Part shown: positions 58,773 to 64,000 of the stretch, one piece after another
How positions within the stretch are numbered: the stretch's first letter is position 1
Layout of the letters: each line of letters begins with the position of its first letter
NCBI RefSeq assembly: GCF_026651875.1
Contig: NZ_CP104067.1
Location: 3,162,001-3,226,000 of the forward strand
From: Alicyclobacillus fastidiosus
Lineage (GTDB): Bacteria > Bacillota > Bacilli > Alicyclobacillales > Alicyclobacillaceae
Direction of reading: 5' to 3'
DNA: 64,000 nucleotides
The notes under the pieces: generated by a model
What the model was told of the DNA's origin: nothing
What the model saw: the letters and a program-made list of their open reading frames with translations, nothing else
Database searches by the model: none
Program-made: the position numbers and the translations under genes

Positions 58773-59977
58773 AGAGTCTCCCCCCCAACATCTAGAAGTT
58801 CTCGTTCACCGTCCAAACTCCGAGACTGAACCGCACCCGCCAAGAGGCTTTGTAATTTTTGTCTGATTCTCTCGTCTGAGTACATCTCCGCATAGAGTCG
58901 TCTGCTTCCCTGTGCTAATTTGTTTCGGAAGTTCGGATCGTGCCAAAGCTTGATGATCACATCTCGAATGGCTGTGGCTTCCGACTTCACAAAACAGACG
59001 TTCTGTCCATGAATAAACTCCGGGTCCGTCTCATGGCCATCCACGGCGACCAGCGGTCGACCGCTTTTCAAGTACGCGGCGACAACGGTCCGCCGTCCTG
59101 AAGGCCCGCTTCCAGCCATGTGAAAATTCACAAAACTCCCGGCCAATGTTGCGCCCAATTCCTCGTCCTCCACAAAGCCTCGAATCAGCACTCTATCCTC
59201 GAGCTTCCACGTCGCGATATTGGATTGAATGCGTTGTATCCGAAGAGCCTGTTTATCAAACGCCCCCATAAGCACCAGGCGCAGGTCAGGAATGTCCTGG
59301 GATACACTGTAAAAAGCGGACACCAATTTCTCTAACTTTTGGTCTTCCGACAATGTTCCAAACCAAGTGATGTATGGCGCAGGCGAACAATCGGTCAATT
59401 CGTGACTGCCTCGTCCGCTAATACATCCAGCCGGTACCCTAGATACCTTGTTCCCAAAGAACCAACGCCATCGTCTGGTCAGTGCCCTGTAGCGAAAATC
59501 ATTGGTCACAATCACCCTGTTACTGCCCAGCCCGATAAGCAGCAGTTGGATGCGGTGAAACAATCCACTCAAAAGTCTTTTGGGATTCAAACTCCAGTCG
59601 TACTTCAATTCATGTAAAAAAGTAACCACAGACGTTCGATATCCAAACCGCACCCACAACGGCAGGATGGATGGAAGAATGGCCACTCCGCTGTGCCCCC
59701 ACATATGCGGCACGTACTGAAAGATGAGGACGGTACGTTTGGATGATTCTCGGCAAATGGCCTTCAAAACCCTATATAAGTGCCAAACCGAATGAAACTC
59801 TATCAACGGGCCTTTCACCAGTTGGGCATCGCGCATTTGTTTCGCGTTTGATTCGCAGATGATCACGACCTCATCGTAAAATTCCTCGAGTAAGTCTGCT
59901 AAATATGCCGAGTGATGCGCTAGCCCGTTTTCGAGAGGCGGGAAATATTTTGTCACAATCACTAACCGAGTCTGCAT
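58769..59977 (-). CDS. Glycosyltransferase (GT4-like)
   Basis: A 402-residue GT-B protein: VIVTKYFPPLENGLAHHSAY near the start, ITWFGTLSEDQKLEKLVSAF in the donor domain, and SGPSGRRTVVAAYLKSGRPL where other members have the E-x7-E region, so the catalytic glutamate pattern is less clear. ATG at 59977 follows GAGGTTGACAC. It is the first gene of the minus-strand operon driven from the box promoter at 60056-60084. Confidence 0.82.
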   Translation of the reverse strand: MQTRLVIVTKYFPPLENGLAHHSAYLADLLEEFYDEVVIICESNAKQMRDAQLVKGPLIEFHSVWHLYRVLKAICRESSKRTVLIFQYVPHMWGHSGVAILPSILPLWVRFGYRTSVVTFLHELKYDWSLNPKRLLSGLFHRIQLLLIGLGSNRVIVTNDFRYRALTRRWRWFFGNKVSRVPAGCISGRGSHELTDCSPAPYITWFGTLSEDQKLEKLVSAFYSVSQDIPDLRLVLMGAFDKQALRIQRIQSNIATWKLEDRVLIRGFVEDEELGATLAGSFVNFHMAGSGPSGRRTVVAAYLKSGRPLVAVDGHETDPEFIHGQNVCFVKSEATAIRDVIIKLWHDPNFRNKLAQGSRRLYAEMYSDERIRQKLQSLLAGAVQSRSLDGERELLDVGGETL

Positions 59978-60051
59978 GTGTCAACCTCATTCTAATTTCA
60001 GCGTCTGTTGTCCACGGCTCATTGCAACGTTCCTATTCACTCTCTCTCATT

Positions 60052-60088
60052 GTTCATTATAAAGAACACTAAGTTCTTTGTAAAGACC
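60052..60088 (-). promoter_or_regulatory. Promoter with -10 and -35 inside two adjacent SinR-like boxes
   Basis: On the minus strand TTTACA (60079-60084) and TATAAT (60056-60061) are 17 bp apart. TATAAT lies in the palindrome GTTCATTATAAAGAAC (60052-60067, identical to the galU box) and TTTACA in GTTCTTTGTAAAGACC (60073-60088). Confidence 0.75.
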
Positions 60089-60135
60089 TACAACCTATCA
60101 CATCGCAGGGAGCGTTCATAGATTTGTGTGAGCGC

Positions 60136-61618
60136 TCAGTGTTTGTGCATCTTCGCGTGATGTGCGGACGACAATGTGAGGATTGGTTTTGTGAGGAATA
60201 CCTCTCGTTGGCTGACGTGGGGTATTCGTGGAGCCTGGCGTTCCAGGTAGCTGACGAACAACCAGACCAGAGAGGCGGTCGAATACAGTTCTCCGTTCAC
60301 CCATTGTCCGGCATTTGCTACAAAAATCCCAAGTACACCAAGGGCCAACGTTTTTCGGGAGTGGGCCTGGCGAAAAGCTTCAATTGCAACGAAGACGAGC
60401 AGGATTAGATAGACGACACCTCCAACCGCGCCATCGGACACAAACATATTGCTAACGTCAACTTCTGTACCTCCATTTGCGGAACCAAACTTGCTTCCAG
60501 CGGTCGTTGTACTCCCCAATCCATGACCGATAGGCATTTTGAAGCCGTCTAAGATTCCAGAGAACAGGCTTCCCGAGTGCCCAGCGAGGCTTGAATCCTG
60601 CGAATTCAATGGATTGGCCAAGCCTACGACGACGTGCGTGACCAATGGGTTACTCGTATGCATATGCGCGATTTTAATGTACACAAACGTCAACACAGTC
60701 CCTAATAAAATCCCCATCACGACTCGCCCACGTACGGTTCCAGCGTGCATGATGGTCATTATGACAATGGCCGTTGCAGCCGTCACAATGGTACCGCGCG
60801 CCGACGCCATGATAATCGCATACCCCATAATCCCCGTACCGACAACTCCAATGACCTTCATCGGAGTCCGCCCCTTGAGGACGTACAGCCAGCCAATCGC
60901 TATTCCAGTCGCAAGGTATTGACTGTACTCCTGTCCACTCGAAAACGTGGAAAACGCGCGAATCAATCCGTTTACGTTGAGTGAAGTAATATTCACGATG
61001 TCCACCCATTGCTGTTCGAAAGGAAAAAATCCGTAAAAGGTCTGCTTCAAGCCGTACAAGGACACAAGGACGCCGATCACAAAGACGGTACCCATGATTC
61101 GTTTCAGCCAGCGCTCGTCCACGTATTGGCGACCTAGAATCAACCAAAACAGGGGGACTACATAAAAGATGACTCCGCCTAATCCGACGGACAATCCCCC
61201 CTGTTTCGGATTGGCTGCCTGCAGCAGATCAATGAAAATCAGCCAACGGGTCAATCGGAATATTCTGGTATCGTCCACGATAGGCTTTCTCATAATTGTA
61301 AAACCAAAACGAGCCTAGAAACAAGATTACCCCTGGCGCAACGATGACGAGTGGGTCGAGTGCCCCCCAGCCGGCTAGGGGAATTAAAGCCCTGCGAAGA
61401 AGGGCCATGACGGGCAAATACAGCGTGAGTAAATACATACTGAGCGCTGGATTGCTCGCCCCTAGACCGATCAACAAGAGGATTAAACCGATAAAAATCA
61501 AGAGCTTTATCCGACTCGGGTCGAAAATCTCATGTCCTATCCCATAGGCTCCGACCGCAGCGAACATTCCCCCAATGAGCGCGCGGACAAACGGTATAGA
61601 CCAAAATCTTTGAACCAT
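60136..61618 (-). pseudogene. wzy: O-antigen ligase/polymerase-like (Wzy) membrane protein, frameshifted
   Basis: Two adjacent frames join into one polytopic protein of about 490 residues. The first (61229-61618) has four helices and ends after GRYQNIPIDPLADFH; the second (frame open from 61293) continues at TRWLIFIDLLQAANPKQGG. It holds the periplasmic loop with GLIRAFSTFSSGQEYSQYLA and helices typical of Wzy/WaaL proteins (ASARGTIVTAATAIVIM). The shift lies near 61235-61250 and is not at a homopolymer. If real, the locus lacks a working polymerase of its own. Confidence 0.75.
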
Positions 61619-61630
61619 ACAAATCCTCCA

Positions 61631-62743
61631 TTACAAGGCTTGACTCACCCAGTTATCTATCCGATTTGCCATCGCATGCGGTGAAAAGGATTCCCCTCGG
61701 ATTGGGTTTTGCTGATTTGCCCGTTCTCGTGCCACTGGTTGCAAAAATGGTTGAATCGCCAGGGCCATCTCCTCGGGCCTAGGGTTACTTGAGACGACGG
61801 TGCCAACGGTGAAGTCGTCGATGATCTCCTCGGGTCCTCCGCCAGCGCACGCGATCACCGGCTTGCCTGCAAGAAGTGCCTCAACGAGCGAAATTCCAAA
61901 CGGCTCTCCTCGGCTGGCCAAGACGAAGATGTCCATCGCCTGTAGCCAGTCCCCGACGTTTCTTTGTTCACCTGCAAATACGACCGCATCCCCCAAGAGT
62001 TCGTTGCCCAGTGCATGAAGTTCGTCGGAGTACCCTTTCGACAGCCCATGACTTTCCCCACCTACCACCAAAGCACGAACTTCTGGAAATTCGCGATGCA
62101 GGATGGCGATGGACTGCAAAAACAGATCTACTCGCTTCCATGGCTGCAATCTCGCTACCGTCCCTATGACGATCCCGCCATGGTCACCTCGCAACACGCT
62201 CTGGCGAATTTTCGTCACTTCACTGGGTTCATAGGACAGTCGAGGGGTTCCGGGATGAATGGAGGTCGCATCGATTGAGTTACGCAGCGTACTTTGAAGC
62301 GCTCGACAGGCAAGCTCGCTCGAACAAGCCAGTCCTGCGGGGCGGTTGAATTGTAACATCCACCTGTCGAGACGGCCTAAGAGGGAGGGGATATCATGAC
62401 GCCACACGAACAACGGGATTCTCCTCTGTTTTGCCGGAAGCGAGACATAGATACCCGCTTTTGGCATCCAGGCGAGGGCTCGGTCAATTTTCCAATTGTC
62501 CAACAACTTTCCAATTTCGTATTGAGCTCGCACGAGGCGACCAATTTCCCTTACTCGGCCGGCCGTGATTACCGAGACTGGATAGCCCATCTTCCTCGTG
62601 GCTTCCGCGAGTCCCCCCGGACTTAAGAAGAGTACATGCAGATTTACTGTTGCGTTTCCCGGGCGCGAGGCAAGATATGTGTACAACATCTTTTCAGCTC
62701 CGCCGCCAAATTCCCCAAGAGGCATCACGACTAACACGTTCAT
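61631..62743 (-). CDS. Glycosyltransferase family 4
   Basis: A 370-residue GT-B protein: VMPLGEFGGGAEKMLYTYLA near the start, VIGTVARLQPWKRVDLFLQS near 200, and VLASRGEPFGISLVEALLAG near 287 with the E-x7-E motif. ATG at 62743 follows AGGTGAACTAG. It is 12 bp ahead of the polymerase gene and is preceded by a SinR-like box. Confidence 0.9.
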   Translation of the reverse strand: MNVLVVMPLGEFGGGAEKMLYTYLASRPGNATVNLHVLFLSPGGLAEATRKMGYPVSVITAGRVREIGRLVRAQYEIGKLLDNWKIDRALAWMPKAGIYVSLPAKQRRIPLFVWRHDIPSLLGRLDRWMLQFNRPAGLACSSELACRALQSTLRNSIDATSIHPGTPRLSYEPSEVTKIRQSVLRGDHGGIVIGTVARLQPWKRVDLFLQSIAILHREFPEVRALVVGGESHGLSKGYSDELHALGNELLGDAVVFAGEQRNVGDWLQAMDIFVLASRGEPFGISLVEALLAGKPVIACAGGGPEEIIDDFTVGTVVSSNPRPEEMALAIQPFLQPVARERANQQNPIRGESFSPHAMANRIDNWVSQAL

Positions 62744-63051
62744 CTAGTTCACCTTTTTCAGAATATGTGATTTATGAACACAGTCCTAGCGGTGGACAAA
62801 CGCACGATAATGTTCTATATAAAGAACAACTAAGCACAGTATACGCCATATCAACCACTTTAGGAAGGCAAAAATCATGATTTGACCCCGAACAAGCAGC
62901 AACGTGACAAGATGTACTCGGTTATTGTCCCAAGCGTCAATTGTTAGCAATAACGCACGAAATCGTGCTATTCTATATTAAGAATGTGAATGTTCTATTT
63001 AAAGTTCCATATATAGTGCCCCTACTCGCCATAATAGGAGGAATCCCTGAC
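62744..63051. promoter_or_regulatory. Divergent control region with three SinR-like boxes
   Basis: GTTCTATATAAAGAAC (62812-62827) is a perfect GTTC-N8-GAAC site on the glycosyltransferase side. ATTCTATATTAAGAAT (62970-62985) and GTTCTATTTAAAGTTC (62992-63007) lie on the deacetylase side. A near-palindrome GCACGAAATCGTGC is at 62955-62968. I could not pair these with convincing -35 elements. Confidence 0.5.
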
Positions 63052-63951
63052 GTGTTTGGACGATTAAAGACCAAACTGATGCATGCAATCGATCGTACAG
63101 TGTGGAAGGAGGAATTCATTAAACGCCGCGAATACAGAGAAGGCGTGTGCAGATATCCTGACTCCATCGTCGGGAGACAGAATTTCCCGGGGGATCACCT
63201 CAACAGAAGGGGAATATTGGTGATTGCTGCGCACCCGGACGATGACGTTCTAGGCGTGGCCACCACTTTGATTCGGCATTCAAAAAGCGGGGATCCAATC
63301 ACGATTGTATTCACCACCAATGGTGCGGGTGGCGATTGGAAACGTTCGGTTGCGAACCAACGTGCATATGCCGAGCTGCGGTATTCAGAAGCATGTGAAG
63401 GGCTTGCGCTTCTTCACATCCCACCGTCAAACGTCATTAGCCTCGGCTTCCCCGATGGTGGATTGCACCGCTATATCCAACCTCTTACCGCAGATTTACT
63501 GTCCCTGCTCAAAACGATTCGTCCAACTCGCATTTACGTCCATTCCATCGAAGGAGGGCATATCGATCACGATGTAACCAGCTTTGTGGTTCAATTCTTA
63601 TGCCGTCAGTTGGCGTTATCTGAAGTGTATGAGTGGGCAGAGTACAATCGAGAATCGCCACTCGGGACCTCGCAGATCCACTTTCCGAAGGACCCCTTCC
63701 TAAACGATCCAGCGTATACTCGGATTCAGCTGACCGAGGATGAACTTTGCACCAAAACAAAGATGCTCAGCAAGCACCAATCGCAGGAGGACGTGATCCG
63801 CGCCGCCCCATCGCGCCACTCAGAGGTGATTCGCGCAGCGAACCCCGTACACTCGAAGCAACGGCTCCTGCATTTCGGGAAACTACCGCACAATCGAGTT
63901 TCCAGGACGCTCTTTGTATTTGAGCAATTTTCGAAGAATATGCAACTGTAA
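63052..63951 (+). CDS. PIG-L family deacetylase
   Basis: A 299-residue protein of the LmbE/PIG-L zinc deacetylase family. The motif AAHPDDDVLG near residue 58-67 gives the His-Pro-Asp-Asp zinc/catalytic site, and HIDHDVTS near 163 supplies the third zinc His. GTG at 63052 lies behind AGGAGGAATCCCTGA; the frame is open further upstream but only through the control region. It probably removes an N-acetyl group from an amino sugar of the polysaccharide. Confidence 0.88.
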   Translation: MFGRLKTKLMHAIDRTVWKEEFIKRREYREGVCRYPDSIVGRQNFPGDHLNRRGILVIAAHPDDDVLGVATTLIRHSKSGDPITIVFTTNGAGGDWKRSVANQRAYAELRYSEACEGLALLHIPPSNVISLGFPDGGLHRYIQPLTADLLSLLKTIRPTRIYVHSIEGGHIDHDVTSFVVQFLCRQLALSEVYEWAEYNRESPLGTSQIHFPKDPFLNDPAYTRIQLTEDELCTKTKMLSKHQSQEDVIRAAPSRHSEVIRAANPVHSKQRLLHFGKLPHNRVSRTLFVFEQFSKNMQL

Positions 63952-64000
63952 TACAGGGTTTTGTTGACTATCAAAGATGTACCCTTCCACGACAAATCTC

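Overview
The window looks like a chromosomal stretch of a spore-forming-type Bacillota, most like Alicyclobacillus or a relative. This rests on GGAGG-type ribosome sites, frequent TTG and GTG starts, sigma-A-like promoters and Bacillota-type sugar transporters, and is an inference. No rRNA or tRNA gene was seen. Nearly all genes lie on the minus strand.

Region 1 (1-34 kb) is an accessory carbohydrate-catabolism region in visible decay. It starts with a fused RbsA/RbsC-type sugar ABC protein cut by the window edge, two cyclase-family hydrolases and a frameshifted GlcD-type oxidase, next to an IS1380-family transposase (5.8-7.1 kb). From 7.2 to 10.5 kb there are only gene remnants, including a collapsed copy of the MoxR operon found intact at 33.5-37.0 kb. 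A long minus-strand operon (22.7 to 10.6 kb) encodes a sugar ABC transporter (permeases plus lipoprotein), Gfo/Idh/MocA dehydrogenases, an oligogalacturonide-lyase-like protein, a heparinase-like protein and several TIM-barrel isomerases. Its promoter-proximal genes are intact and its distal genes are broken. An AraC regulator, a 2-hydroxyacid dehydrogenase and an alginate-lyase-family protein lie beside it. The set points to uptake and breakdown of an acidic (uronate-rich) plant polysaccharide. From 28.5 to 33.5 kb, two PhyH-type dioxygenases and an O-methyltransferase sit among further remnants.

Region 2 (33.5-37.0 kb) is an intact MoxR / DUF58 / DUF4129 operon.

Region 3 (37.4-64 kb) is an exopolysaccharide locus: GalU, ManC, Gmd, a Wzx-like flippase, a Wzy-like polymerase (frameshifted), about eight glycosyltransferases, a hexapeptide acyltransferase and a PIG-L deacetylase. 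Embedded in it is an unusual module at 37.7-44.2 kb: a nucleotidyltransferase, a PqqD-like protein, an ABC exporter, a Ser/Thr/Asp/Gly repeat protein, an HPr-kinase-like protein, an S26-type peptidase and VanZ. The repeat protein has about 30 copies of a six-residue unit and begins with a lasso-leader-like YxxPxV motif, yet no lasso cyclase is present. This is the best candidate here for an undescribed system.

The exopolysaccharide locus shares a repeated operator, GTTC-N8-GAAC with an AT-rich centre. It overlaps the -35 or -10 element of at least five well-formed promoters, and its half-sites match the SinR consensus GTTCTYT. Several genes differ from an intact frame by one base, so raw-read confirmation would separate real decay from assembly error.
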